DNA of 7,726 nt, taken from contig JBCBCG010000201.1 of the NCBI GenBank assembly GCA_038530925.1, positions 1 through 7,726 of the forward strand. Reading direction: 5' to 3'. The translations under genes and the position numbers were made by a program. This document shows, one piece after another, positions 1 through 5,773 of the stretch. This stretch comes from JALEGB01 sp038530925 (lineage in GTDB: Bacteria > Pseudomonadota > Alphaproteobacteria > Rhodobacterales > Rhodobacteraceae). Under the pieces are notes generated by a model. The model made no database searches, was not told the DNA's origin, and saw nothing but the letters and a program-made list of their open reading frames with translations. Within the stretch, counting starts at the first letter, position 1. Each line of letters opens with the position of its first letter.

Positions 1-782
1 AGGAAATCGGCGGCTTTGAGGCTGGCGCCGCCGACCAGAGCGCCGTCGACATCGTCGACGCTTAAGATGTCCGCCGCATTCCCCGGCTTGACCGATCCGC
101 CATAAAGAAGGCGGATCGTCTCGCCCGCCTCGCCGAAACGCGACACCAATCCGCGCCGCAGCGCCGCATGCGCTTCGCGGATGTCTTCTAAGCTCGGCGT
201 CAGCCCGGTGCCGATCGCCCAGACCGGCTCATAGGCGACGACGAGCGCGTCGCCGATGGTTTCAAGGCGGGCGTCGCCGCTCGGCGCGTCGGGCGTGCAG
301 GCCGCCAGTTGTCCGAGGATCACATCCAGCGCGCGCCCTGCTTCGCGCTCTTCGCGGCTTTCGCCAAGGCAGATCACCGCGGCGAGGCCGGCGCGCATCG
401 CCGCGCTCGCCTTAGCTCGCACCGTTTCGTCGCCTTCCCCATGCGCCGCGCGCCGCTCGGAATGCCCGACGATCACCGCCGCCGCGCCGGCGTCGGCGAA
501 CATTTCCGCCGACAGATCGCCGGTATGCGCGCCCGCCGCCTGCGCGTGGCAATCCTGCGCGCCGATCGCGACGGGCAAGCCGCTCTCTTGCGCGCTCCGC
601 GCGCGCTCGGCGAAGCCGAACACCAAGGTCGCCGGCGGGCATATCAGAGCATCCGCTCGCGGCGCTCCCGAAGCGTCGCGCCGCGCGGCGAGGCCGGACA
701 GCATGGCTTCGAACTCGGCGGCGTCGCCGCTCAGCCCGTTCATCTTCCAGTTCCCAGCGATCAACGCCCTGGTTCGGCTCAT
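1..782 (-). CDS. tpiA: Triosephosphate isomerase (partial, C-terminal end outside window)
   Basis: Interconverts dihydroxyacetone phosphate and glyceraldehyde 3-phosphate in cytoplasmic glycolysis and gluconeogenesis. Reading from the ATG at 782-780, 260 codons are visible and the frame is still open at the window edge. All TIM-barrel landmarks are present: AGNWKMNG with catalytic Lys13, IGAQDCH near 73-79, VGHSERR with the electrophile His107, AYEPVWAIGTG with the catalytic base Glu185, LLYGGSVKPGN at 225-235 and the phosphate-binding VGGASLK at 250-256. Usual family length is about 250-255 residues, so only a few residues are missing. A purine-rich ribosome site (GAGGGAGAG on the minus strand) lies about 4 nt before the ATG. 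No frameshift or lost active-site residue is seen. In many relatives secG and pyrG follow tpiA; that side is outside the window. Identification is secure. Confidence 0.97.
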   Translation of the reverse strand, partial: MSRTRALIAGNWKMNGLSGDAAEFEAMLSGLAARRDASGAPRADALICPPATLVFGFAERARSAQESGLPVAIGAQDCHAQAAGAHTGDLSAEMFADAGAAAVIVGHSERRAAHGEGDETVRAKASAAMRAGLAAVICLGESREEREAGRALDVILGQLAACTPDAPSGDARLETIGDALVVAYEPVWAIGTGLTPSLEDIREAHAALRRGLVSRFGEAGETIRLLYGGSVKPGNAADILSVDDVDGALVGGASLKAADF

Positions 783-929
783 CACACTCTCCCTCGCTTC
801 GCCCTGCCGCGCCGCGGCGCGCGCCGCGTTTGCGCGCTCTAGCAAACCGCGCGGGCTGTGGGAAACCCAGCGCCGCGTTGGCGTCCTTATTCACCTTATG
901 GGTGCGTCGAGCGGGCGCTGTCGCGGCTC

Positions 930-945
930 GAATCCGAATCGAGTC
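930..945. promoter_or_regulatory. Triple GANTC (CcrM-type methylation) cluster
   Basis: GAATC at 930-934, GAATC at 936-940 and GAGTC at 941-945 lie within 16 bp. GANTC is the CcrM adenine methylation target in alphaproteobacteria, and promoter-proximal sites there are commonly linked to GcrA-dependent, cell-cycle-timed transcription. The cluster is about 150 bp upstream of the tpiA start. That the host has CcrM is inferred from the likely class, not seen. Confidence 0.5.
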
Positions 946-981
946 GCGCTCATCGCGACCGCATGCGCGCACCACTATTGG

Positions 982-987
982 TATAAT
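982..987 (+). promoter_or_regulatory. Possible -10 element (TATAAT)
   Basis: A perfect TATAAT sits at the edge of the AT-rich patch. The hexamer about 17 bp upstream (CCGCAT) does not resemble a -35 box, so this is weak. If active it would transcribe rightward into the hairpin-rich segment 1118-1329, far upstream of the lysM gene. Confidence 0.2.
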
Positions 988-999
988 CAAGGGGAAAAC

Positions 1000-1008
1000 T
1001 TTGGATAA
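1000..1008 (-). promoter_or_regulatory. DnaA-box-like word (TTATCCAAA)
   Basis: On the minus strand this reads TTATCCAAA, one mismatch (position 8) from the DnaA consensus TTATCCACA. It lies inside the AT-rich patch. Single near-matches are weak evidence; the case rests on three of them in one intergenic region. Confidence 0.3.
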
Positions 1009-1117
1009 TTCTCGCGCAAGGGTTGAGTAACTTTAATCCAAGCACATTTTTTAGTCGATAAATCCGCGCCCTGGGGGATGTGGACGAGAAATCAGCCCGA
1101 CCGGACATTTCTGCTCT

Positions 1118-1133
1118 TTGCTTGGCGAAGCAA
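1118..1133. repeat. Small hairpin, 6-bp stem
   Basis: TTGCTT (1118-1123) pairs with AAGCAA (1128-1133) around a GGCG loop. It directly precedes the larger palindrome that begins at 1137, so it may be the first stem of the same folded element. Confidence 0.4.
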
Positions 1134-1136
1134 CCA

Positions 1137-1234
1137 GTGCTAGACAATAGGCGTTCGGAGCGCCGACAGCCGCTCTCTCCTCCTCGCTGGACTGTTTCGA
1201 CAGTCCACAGCCGGTGCTCCGAACACTCTAACAC
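1137..1234. other. Long imperfect palindrome, candidate structured RNA or DNA element
   Basis: Three nested stems are visible. Innermost, TGGACTGT (1188-1195) pairs perfectly with ACAGTCCA (1200-1207) around a TTCG loop. Around it, GTTCGGAGCGCCG (1153-1165) pairs with CGGTGCTCCGAAC (1212-1224), 13 of 13 with one G-T wobble. Outermost, GTGCTAGA (1137-1144) pairs with TCTAACAC (1227-1234), 7 of 8. Internal loops separate the stems. No T-tract follows on either strand, so it is not a classic intrinsic terminator. The end motifs are in the wrong orientation for an integron attC site. It may be a non-coding RNA or a protein-binding cruciform; which strand would be transcribed is unknown. Confidence 0.55.
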
Positions 1235-1243
1235 TTTTCCACA
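1235..1243 (+). promoter_or_regulatory. DnaA-box-like word (TTTTCCACA)
   Basis: One mismatch (position 3) from TTATCCACA. It abuts the right end of the long palindrome with no gap. Confidence 0.3.
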
Positions 1244-1279
1244 TTATTCATTCAATTCTGTATGCGTACTGTACAGGTC

Positions 1280-1302
1280 GCATTTTTCTGTTGCGAAAAT
1301 GC
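1280..1302. repeat. Hairpin, 7-bp stem
   Basis: GCATTTT (1280-1286) pairs with AAAATGC (1296-1302) across a 9-nt loop. It is one of several stems following one another in the same gene-free segment. Confidence 0.45.
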
Positions 1303-1309
1303 TCCGCTC

Positions 1310-1329
1310 TTGCCGCTGTCTCGCGGCAA
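1310..1329. repeat. Hairpin, 7-bp stem
   Basis: TTGCCGC (1310-1316) pairs perfectly with GCGGCAA (1323-1329) around the 6-nt loop TGTCTC, 7 nt after the preceding hairpin. No T-run follows it closely. Confidence 0.45.
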
Positions 1330-1481
1330 TATGGGCGCTATTGTTTCCAGTCTCTCGGGCGCCGCCCACACATCCGTTGCAATTTTGAGGAGTATGAGCG
1401 GCGCGCGTTGGGCGCGCGGCGCAGATCGGGACGCGCCCGCGCCTCTGGCGGCCAGAGCCGCGTGCGGTAAACTGAAATCGC

Positions 1482-1491
1482 GATTCGAGTC
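1482..1491. promoter_or_regulatory. Abutting GANTC pair
   Basis: GATTC at 1482-1486 is followed directly by GAGTC at 1487-1491, about 185 bp upstream of the lysM gene. With the following GC it repeats the word at 936-947 with one base changed (GAATCGAGTCGC against GATTCGAGTCGC), which suggests a shared binding site rather than chance. Confidence 0.45.
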
Positions 1492-1555
1492 GCAGATCTT
1501 CGGCGAAGCGATGCGGGGGAGCGAGGGCGCCAGTGCGCGACAAGCTTCGCTAAGG

Positions 1556-1564
1556 TGTTGATAA
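1556..1564 (-). promoter_or_regulatory. DnaA-box-like word (TTATCAACA)
   Basis: On the minus strand this reads TTATCAACA, one mismatch (position 6) from TTATCCACA. It lies about 110 bp upstream of the lysM gene start, close enough to act on that promoter. Confidence 0.3.
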
Positions 1565-1656
1565 CATGTTGCAACTACCCAGCGCCGAGGCGCGCTTGAT
1601 CAGACGGGCCGGCAGGTGCGCCGAGGGGTCGGCGCGCGGCGGCGAGGCGGCGCTGC

Positions 1657-1668
1657 GGAGGGAAGGAG
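1657..1668 (+). promoter_or_regulatory. Ribosome binding site that fixes the lysM gene start
   Basis: GGAGGGAAGGAG ends 7 nt before the ATG at 1676. The in-frame ATG at 1616 would place this purine tract inside the coding region and add an Arg/Gly-rich tail ahead of an otherwise normal membrane anchor, so 1676 is preferred. Confidence 0.8.
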
Positions 1669-1675
1669 CGGATCG

Positions 1676-3028
1676 ATGAAGACGCGTGGGAAGATCGCCA
1701 CAGGGCTGGCGGTTGTGCTGGCGGCCGTCGCAGCGCTCGCTTTCTTGAGCGGCGCCTTCGGGCCGGGTTCGCGAGAGGCTGACACGGCCGATCCCTTCGG
1801 CCGCGACGCTGGCGAGCCGCGCCCGTCGGTTGCAGAGGCGGGGCGGAGCGCGCCATCGGGGCTGCCCAGCGATTTCGCTTCGGAGCTCGCGCTCGCGCCA
1901 AGCGCCGAGGGGGGCGCGGCGGACGCGCCGCCGAGCGCCGCCGCCGCCGCGATCGAGCGCGATCCGGAAAGCACGTTGATCGATCTCGATACGAACCGCC
2001 CAGATGCGGCGCCCGATCTTCCGCGCGCCGCTGGCGCCTTGGAGGATCCGGAGACCGCGGCCGAGGCGGCCGCCCTCGAATTCAATCGCGCCGGACCGGC
2101 GGATGCGGCGCTCTCCAACGCCAGGCGCGCGGCGGACGCCGGCGTCGGCGCGTTGGCCTCTCCGGATGAGGCGGCGCGGGACGAGCGGTCCAACGCCGAG
2201 ATCCGGCCGGAATTCGACGTGGTGCGCGTCGCCAAAGACGGGTCCGCGGTTCTGGCGGGGCGCGCCGCGCCGGGCGCGGTCGTCGACGTGTTGATCGACG
2301 GCGCGCCGACCGAGACCGTGCGCGCCAATGTGGACGGCGAGTTCGTCGCCCTGATCGCCGCGCCGGACAGCCCGTCGCGCCCAGGCGCGGGCCGCCGCAT
2401 CGATCTAAGCGCCCGCAATCCCGATGGAAGCGTGCTCGATTCGGTCGCGCCCGTGGTCGTCGCCGCAGCCCCGGCGCCCGAGCAAGCGCCGGTGGCCGTG
2501 CGTCCGTCGGAGGAGGCGATGGAGATCCTGCAGCCGCCGGCCGCCCGAGGCGAGGCGGGGCGCGTCACCATCGATTCCGTCACATATGGCGAGACCGGCT
2601 CCGTCACCGTTTCCGGCCGCGGGCGCCCGGGCGAGCTCGCGCGGCTTTATCTCGACAACGCGCTGGAGGCGGAGGCGAAGGTGACGCCGGAGGGCGATTG
2701 GCGCGCACGCATCACGCGGTCGATCGAACCGGCCGTCTATGATTTGCGCGTCGATCAGACCACGACGGCCGGGGTGGTCACCAGCCGCGCCGCGACGCCG
2801 TTCGAACGCGTCGATCAAGCGGATATCCGTCTCGAGAAAGGCGCGGTCGTGGTGCAGCCGGGCAATAATCTCTGGCGCATCGCCGATTACCTCTATGGCG
2901 ACGGGGCGCGCTACACGGTGATCTACGGCGCCAATCGCCGACAGATCCGCGATCCGGATCTGATCTACCCAGGCCAAGTGTTGAACCTGCCCGAGCGCGG
3001 CGCCGAGGGCGCGCCGCGCGGCGGCTGA
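1676..3028 (+). CDS. Membrane-anchored LysM protein with Ig-like repeats
   Basis: A 450-residue envelope protein. Residues 1-30 hold a basic start (MKTRGK) and one hydrophobic segment (about 7-28), either an uncleaved signal anchor or a signal peptide. Residues 31-175 are an Ala/Pro/Glu/Asp-rich, low-complexity linker, probably disordered. Two Ig-like beta repeats follow, about 179-225 (DVVRVAKDGSAVLAG, then VDVLIDGAPTET) and about 297-350 (VTIDSVTYGETGSVTVSG, then ARLYLDNALEAEAKV). The C-terminus, about 390-440, is a LysM module: VVVQPGNNLWRIADYLYGDG at its start and DPDLIYPGQVLNLP at its end. LysM binds N-acetylglucosamine in peptidoglycan, so the protein probably tethers membrane to wall or scaffolds an envelope complex in the periplasm. 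No catalytic domain is seen. The Atm1-type exporter gene follows 266 nt later on the same strand with no clear terminator between, so co-transcription is plausible. The exact role is unknown. Confidence 0.88.
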   Translation: MKTRGKIATGLAVVLAAVAALAFLSGAFGPGSREADTADPFGRDAGEPRPSVAEAGRSAPSGLPSDFASELALAPSAEGGAADAPPSAAAAAIERDPESTLIDLDTNRPDAAPDLPRAAGALEDPETAAEAAALEFNRAGPADAALSNARRAADAGVGALASPDEAARDERSNAEIRPEFDVVRVAKDGSAVLAGRAAPGAVVDVLIDGAPTETVRANVDGEFVALIAAPDSPSRPGAGRRIDLSARNPDGSVLDSVAPVVVAAAPAPEQAPVAVRPSEEAMEILQPPAARGEAGRVTIDSVTYGETGSVTVSGRGRPGELARLYLDNALEAEAKVTPEGDWRARITRSIEPAVYDLRVDQTTTAGVVTSRAATPFERVDQADIRLEKGAVVVQPGNNLWRIADYLYGDGARYTVIYGANRRQIRDPDLIYPGQVLNLPERGAEGAPRGG

Positions 3029-3078
3029 GGCGCGCGCCAAAGCGCGTCTGGCCGCGTGGGAGCGCGCGCTGCGTCACT

Positions 3079-3142
3079 CGCTTCCGGCGCCGTAACCGAT
3101 CCGCGATCCGCGTTGCGCGGATCGCCTGCGGCGCCGGAGGCG
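3079..3142. repeat. 64-nt two-stem inverted repeat between the lysM and ABC genes
   Basis: The outer arms CGCTTCCGGCGCCG (3079-3092) and CGGCGCCGGAGGCG (3129-3142) pair over 14 positions with one G-T wobble. The inner arms GCGATCCGCG (3103-3112) and CGCGGATCGC (3116-3125) pair perfectly over 10 bp around a TTG loop. The asymmetric joint is 10 nt on one side and 3 nt on the other. There is no T-tract, so it is not a standard terminator. A REP-like extragenic palindrome, an mRNA-stabilising stem or an attenuation point between the two genes are all possible. Confidence 0.6.
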
Positions 3143-3294
3143 TAGGCAGTCGCGCCGCTTCGGCGTAAGGCTCAGGCGCGGCCAGCCTGACCGCCTCGAC
3201 CTTCTCTTCGCGCCCGAGACCGCTCGATGCGTTCGATCCCCTCTTTCGCCGCCCTATGCGACGGCGCGCCTCTGGCGCGGCGCGGAGCGCGCGC

Positions 3295-5172
3295 ATGAGC
3301 CCGCCTGATCTCGATCGCGACGAGGGGCTGGACGTCTCTGAAACCGCGGGGCGCGGGCGATCCTGGCGCATCATCGCCCGCATCGCGCCGTACCTCTGGC
3401 CGAAGGACGAACCGGCGCTGCGCCTGCGCGTCGTCATCGCTCTGACGCTGCTCGTCTTCGCCAAGATCGCCACTGTCACGACGCCGGTGTTCTTCAAAGG
3501 CGCCGTCGACGCGCTCGCGCCGCCGGAGACGCTGAGCGGCGATTGGCTCGCGACGCTGCTGGTCGCGGGGCCTGTCGCGCTGGTTCTGGGCTACGGACTG
3601 GTGCGCTTCGGCGGGGTGCTGTTTCAGCAGCTTCGCGACGCCGTTTTCGCCCGCGTGGCGCAAGAGGCGCTGCGCCGCGTCGCGCTCGAGACCTTCACCC
3701 ATATCCACGCGCTCTCGCTGCGCTATCACCTGCAGCGCCGCACCGGCGCGCTTAGCCGCATCATCGAACGCGGCGTGCGCGCGATCGAGTTCGTGCTCCG
3801 CTTTCTGCTGTTCAGCATCTTCCCGCTGCTGCTTGAGCTGTTGATGATCGCAGCGATCTTCTTCTTCGCCTTCGATTGGCGCTTCTTCGCCATCGTGGTC
3901 GCGACCATCGCCGCCTACATCGCCTTCACCTTCCGCGTCACAGAATACCGCCTAGAGATCCGCCGGCGCATGAACGAGCGGGATATGGAGGCGACGCAGA
4001 AGGCGATCGACAGCCTTTTGAACTATGAAACCGTCAAGTATTTCAGTGCGGAGAGACGAGAGGCCGCGCGCTATGACCAAGCGATGCGCGGCTTTGCGCA
4101 AGCCTCGGTCGAAACGGCGACCTCGCTCAGCTTTTTGAATGTCGGCCAGTCCTTCATCGTGACGAGCGGGCTCGTGGCGCTGATGGCGCTGGCGGCGATG
4201 GAGGTGGCGGCGGGCCGGTTGACCATCGGCGATTTCGTGATGGTCAACGCCTATATGATCCAAGTGATGCTGCCGCTGAATTTCCTAGGCACGGTCTATC
4301 GCGAGATCCGCCAGTCGATCACCGATATGACCGACATGTTCACGCTGCTCGATCAAGCGCCGGAGGTGACGGACCGCCCGGGCGCGCCTTCCCTCGCGCT
4401 TGGGCCGGCCTCCGTGCGGTTCAGAGGCGTCAATTTCGCTTACGAGCCTGACCGGCCGATCCTGCGCGCGGTGGATTTCGCGGTCGCGCCTGGGGCCAGC
4501 CTCGCCTTAGTCGGGCCGAGCGGCGCGGGCAAATCCACCATCGGCCGGCTGCTTTTCCGGTTTTATGATCCGATCAGCGGCTCAATCGAACTCGACGGCG
4601 CCGACATTCGCAGCGTGACGCAGGAAAGCCTGCGCCAGCGCATCGGCGTGGTGCCGCAGGACACGGTGCTCTTCAACGACACTATTGGTTACAACATCGC
4701 TTATGCGCGGCCGGAGGCGAGCCGCCGCGAGATCGAAGCGGCGGCCGAGGCGGCGCAGATCGGCGCCTTTATCGAGAGCTTGCCTCAAGGCTATGACACC
4801 ATGGTCGGCGAGCGCGGGTTGAAGCTCTCCGGCGGCGAGAAGCAGCGCGTGGCGATCGCGCGCACCATTTTGAAGAACCCGGGCGTCTTGATTCTGGATG
4901 AGGCGACCTCGGCGCTCGACAGCGCCACGGAGACGGCGATCCAGGCGCAGCTCAAAGCGTTGTCGGCGGATCGCACCACCATCGCCATCGCGCACCGGCT
5001 CTCCACCATCGTCGACGCCGACGAGATCCTGGTGATGACGGAAGGCCGCGTGGTGGAGCGCGGACGGCATGCGGCGCTGCTGGCGCAGGATGGCGTCTAC
5101 GCCGGGCTCTGGCGGGTGCAGGCGGCGGAGCGCGGAGGCGCCGCGCCATTGGCGGAGGCGCCGGCGGAGTGA
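3295..5172 (+). CDS. atm1: Atm1-type ABC exporter (fused permease and ATPase half-transporter)
   Basis: A 625-residue half-transporter that should work as a homodimer in the inner membrane. Bacterial Atm1 relatives export glutathione conjugates, polysulfides and metal-thiol complexes; the mitochondrial homologue supports cytosolic Fe-S assembly. Residues about 45-365 form the membrane domain with some six helices. Family hallmarks are TFRVTEYRLEIRRRMNERD (212-230), NYETVKYF (243-250) and PLNFLGTVYREIRQ (from 327). The ATPase domain shows Walker A GPSGAGKST (407-415), the Q-loop Gln455 in VPQD, the signature LSGGE (511-515), Walker B ILDE with Asp535 and Glu536, and the switch His567 in AHRLST; all catalytic residues are intact. 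The ATG at 3295 is preferred over the in-frame ATG at 3256 because GGAG at 3284-3287 lies 7 nt before it and the upstream residues are an Arg/Ala-rich tail. Family assignment is firm; the substrate is unknown. Confidence 0.95.
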   Translation: MSPPDLDRDEGLDVSETAGRGRSWRIIARIAPYLWPKDEPALRLRVVIALTLLVFAKIATVTTPVFFKGAVDALAPPETLSGDWLATLLVAGPVALVLGYGLVRFGGVLFQQLRDAVFARVAQEALRRVALETFTHIHALSLRYHLQRRTGALSRIIERGVRAIEFVLRFLLFSIFPLLLELLMIAAIFFFAFDWRFFAIVVATIAAYIAFTFRVTEYRLEIRRRMNERDMEATQKAIDSLLNYETVKYFSAERREAARYDQAMRGFAQASVETATSLSFLNVGQSFIVTSGLVALMALAAMEVAAGRLTIGDFVMVNAYMIQVMLPLNFLGTVYREIRQSITDMTDMFTLLDQAPEVTDRPGAPSLALGPASVRFRGVNFAYEPDRPILRAVDFAVAPGASLALVGPSGAGKSTIGRLLFRFYDPISGSIELDGADIRSVTQESLRQRIGVVPQDTVLFNDTIGYNIAYARPEASRREIEAAAEAAQIGAFIESLPQGYDTMVGERGLKLSGGEKQRVAIARTILKNPGVLILDEATSALDSATETAIQAQLKALSADRTTIAIAHRLSTIVDADEILVMTEGRVVERGRHAALLAQDGVYAGLWRVQAAERGGAAPLAEAPAE

Positions 5173-5208
5173 CGCGCTTCAGAAAGCGCGCGCCGCGCCC
5201 TCGCGCGC

Positions 5209-5239
5209 AAAAAAGGCGACGCCGCTTCGCCGCGACGCC
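5209..5239 (-). terminator. Intrinsic terminator for the leftward membrane-protein gene
   Basis: On the minus strand an imperfect GC hairpin (5239 down to 5215, four plus three plus one pairs with T-T and G-G mismatches, CGAAG loop) is followed directly by six T (5214-5209). It lies about 35 nt past the stop at 5273. A smaller hairpin (AGCGC, loop TTTAT, GCGCT, 5268-5254) precedes it. The exporter gene converges from the other side but shows no T-tract in its own direction. Confidence 0.6.
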
Positions 5240-5272
5240 GCCCTTCACGTCAAAGCGCATAAAGCGCTCGCG

Positions 5273-5773
5273 TCAGCCGTCGCCGCCGCCTTGCATCGGG
5301 AAGCCGAAATCGCGCCGCGCCACCGCTTGGCCGACATAGCGGTCAAGCAGCACATCGCCGAAGCCGACGATGGCGATGATCATAAAGGCGGTCGTGCCGA
5401 AGACGCTGACGCCGACGAACAGCAGGAAGGCGACGATGGTCACGATCAGCGACCAGGTGTCGTTCCGCGCGGTCGCGCGGATATGCGTCGCGCGCACCAC
5501 TTCGATCCAGGCGCAAAGAAAGCCGAGCACGATGAACACCACGGTCGCGGTGATCGCGAACTCATTGCCTGAGAACAGCGGGATCGAGAAAATCCCTTCA
5601 TTCAGCTCGCGCTCGACCATCTGATAAAGCGGCAGCTCCGCGGCGCTGGGCGCGGCGACCGGATCGGCGCTCGGCGCGAGCGTCGCGACATAGGCGACGA
5701 AGATCGCGTAGAGCACGCCGAGCCAAAAATACGCGGGAATGCCGCGGCTGAACATCATGCCGAGATACTTCAT
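5273..5773 (-). CDS. Unrecognised four-helix membrane protein
   Basis: A 166-residue integral membrane protein of unknown function. I do not recognise the family. Predicted helices lie at about 14-32, 71-91, 108-125 and 127-142. Between helices one and two is a polar segment (about 33-70) with an Ala/Pro-rich part and the acidic stretch QMVERELNEG. The C-terminus is GQAVARRDFGFPMQ followed by a Gly/Asp tail. The ATG at 5773 is chosen because GAGAAAGGG precedes it and the protein begins with MKYLGMMF leading straight into a membrane segment. The frame stays open further upstream, but that extension is Arg-rich, crosses the intergenic region and overlaps the divergent phosphatase gene, so it is rejected. 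Codon use and membrane topology support a real gene, and a terminator follows it. It could be a small transport or envelope-stress accessory protein; no motif decides. Confidence 0.82.
   Translation of the reverse strand: MKYLGMMFSRGIPAYFWLGVLYAIFVAYVATLAPSADPVAAPSAAELPLYQMVERELNEGIFSIPLFSGNEFAITATVVFIVLGFLCAWIEVVRATHIRATARNDTWSLIVTIVAFLLFVGVSVFGTTAFMIIAIVGFGDVLLDRYVGQAVARRDFGFPMQGGGDG

Larger units (their letters stand above)
783..1675. other. Long intergenic region, tpiA to lysM gene, no convincing gene
   Basis: The two flanking genes are divergent, so this stretch must hold both promoters, yet at almost 900 bp it is much longer than needed. Open frames here (for example 1080-1388 plus, 950-1234 minus, 1262-1561 plus) give low-complexity Arg/Ser/Ala-rich translations with no recognisable domain and no well-spaced ribosome site. 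From the tpiA side it contains a 14-bp GC palindrome at 808-821 in the tpiA leader, a triple GANTC cluster at 930-945, an AT-rich patch at 971-1060 (33 of 90 bases are G or C by hand count), hairpins at 1118-1133, 1137-1234, 1280-1302, 1310-1329 and 1443-1457, a GANTC pair at 1482-1491, and three DnaA-box-like words. A small RNA is possible; none of the standard ones (tmRNA, RNase P, SRP RNA) could be recognised by its conserved core. Confidence 0.8.

Noticed and set aside
256..1008. Plus-strand open frame of 250 codons
   Set aside because: Mostly antisense to tpiA, whose catalytic motifs are certain; the translation is low-complexity Ala/Arg/Ser and the tail runs into the intergenic region.
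1022..1036. CtrA box (TTAA-N7-TTAA)
   Set aside because: Only one half-site matches; on the minus strand the second half reads CAAC instead of TTAA.
1001..1052. Intrinsic terminator from TTGGAT, ATCCAA and a T6 run
   Set aside because: The stem is only 6 bp, AT-rich, with a 29-nt loop, and the T-run starts 5 nt after it; no gene ends nearby on the plus strand.
1137..1234. Integron attC site
   Set aside because: The ends read GTGCTAGA on the left and TCTAACAC on the right, opposite to the attC arrangement (RYYYAAC left, GTTRRRY right), and there is no integrase or cassette.
1394..1561. Possible 55-codon gene with ATG at 1394
   Set aside because: GAGGAG precedes it by only one base, too close for initiation, and the Arg/Ala-rich product resembles nothing known.
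1600..2607. Minus-strand open frame of 335 codons
   Set aside because: Antisense to the LysM gene; long stop-free antisense frames are expected in GC-rich DNA and this one has no domain.
3172..3729. Minus-strand open frame upstream of and antisense to the ABC gene
   Set aside because: Arg-rich shadow of the exporter reading frame, with no ribosome site or domain.
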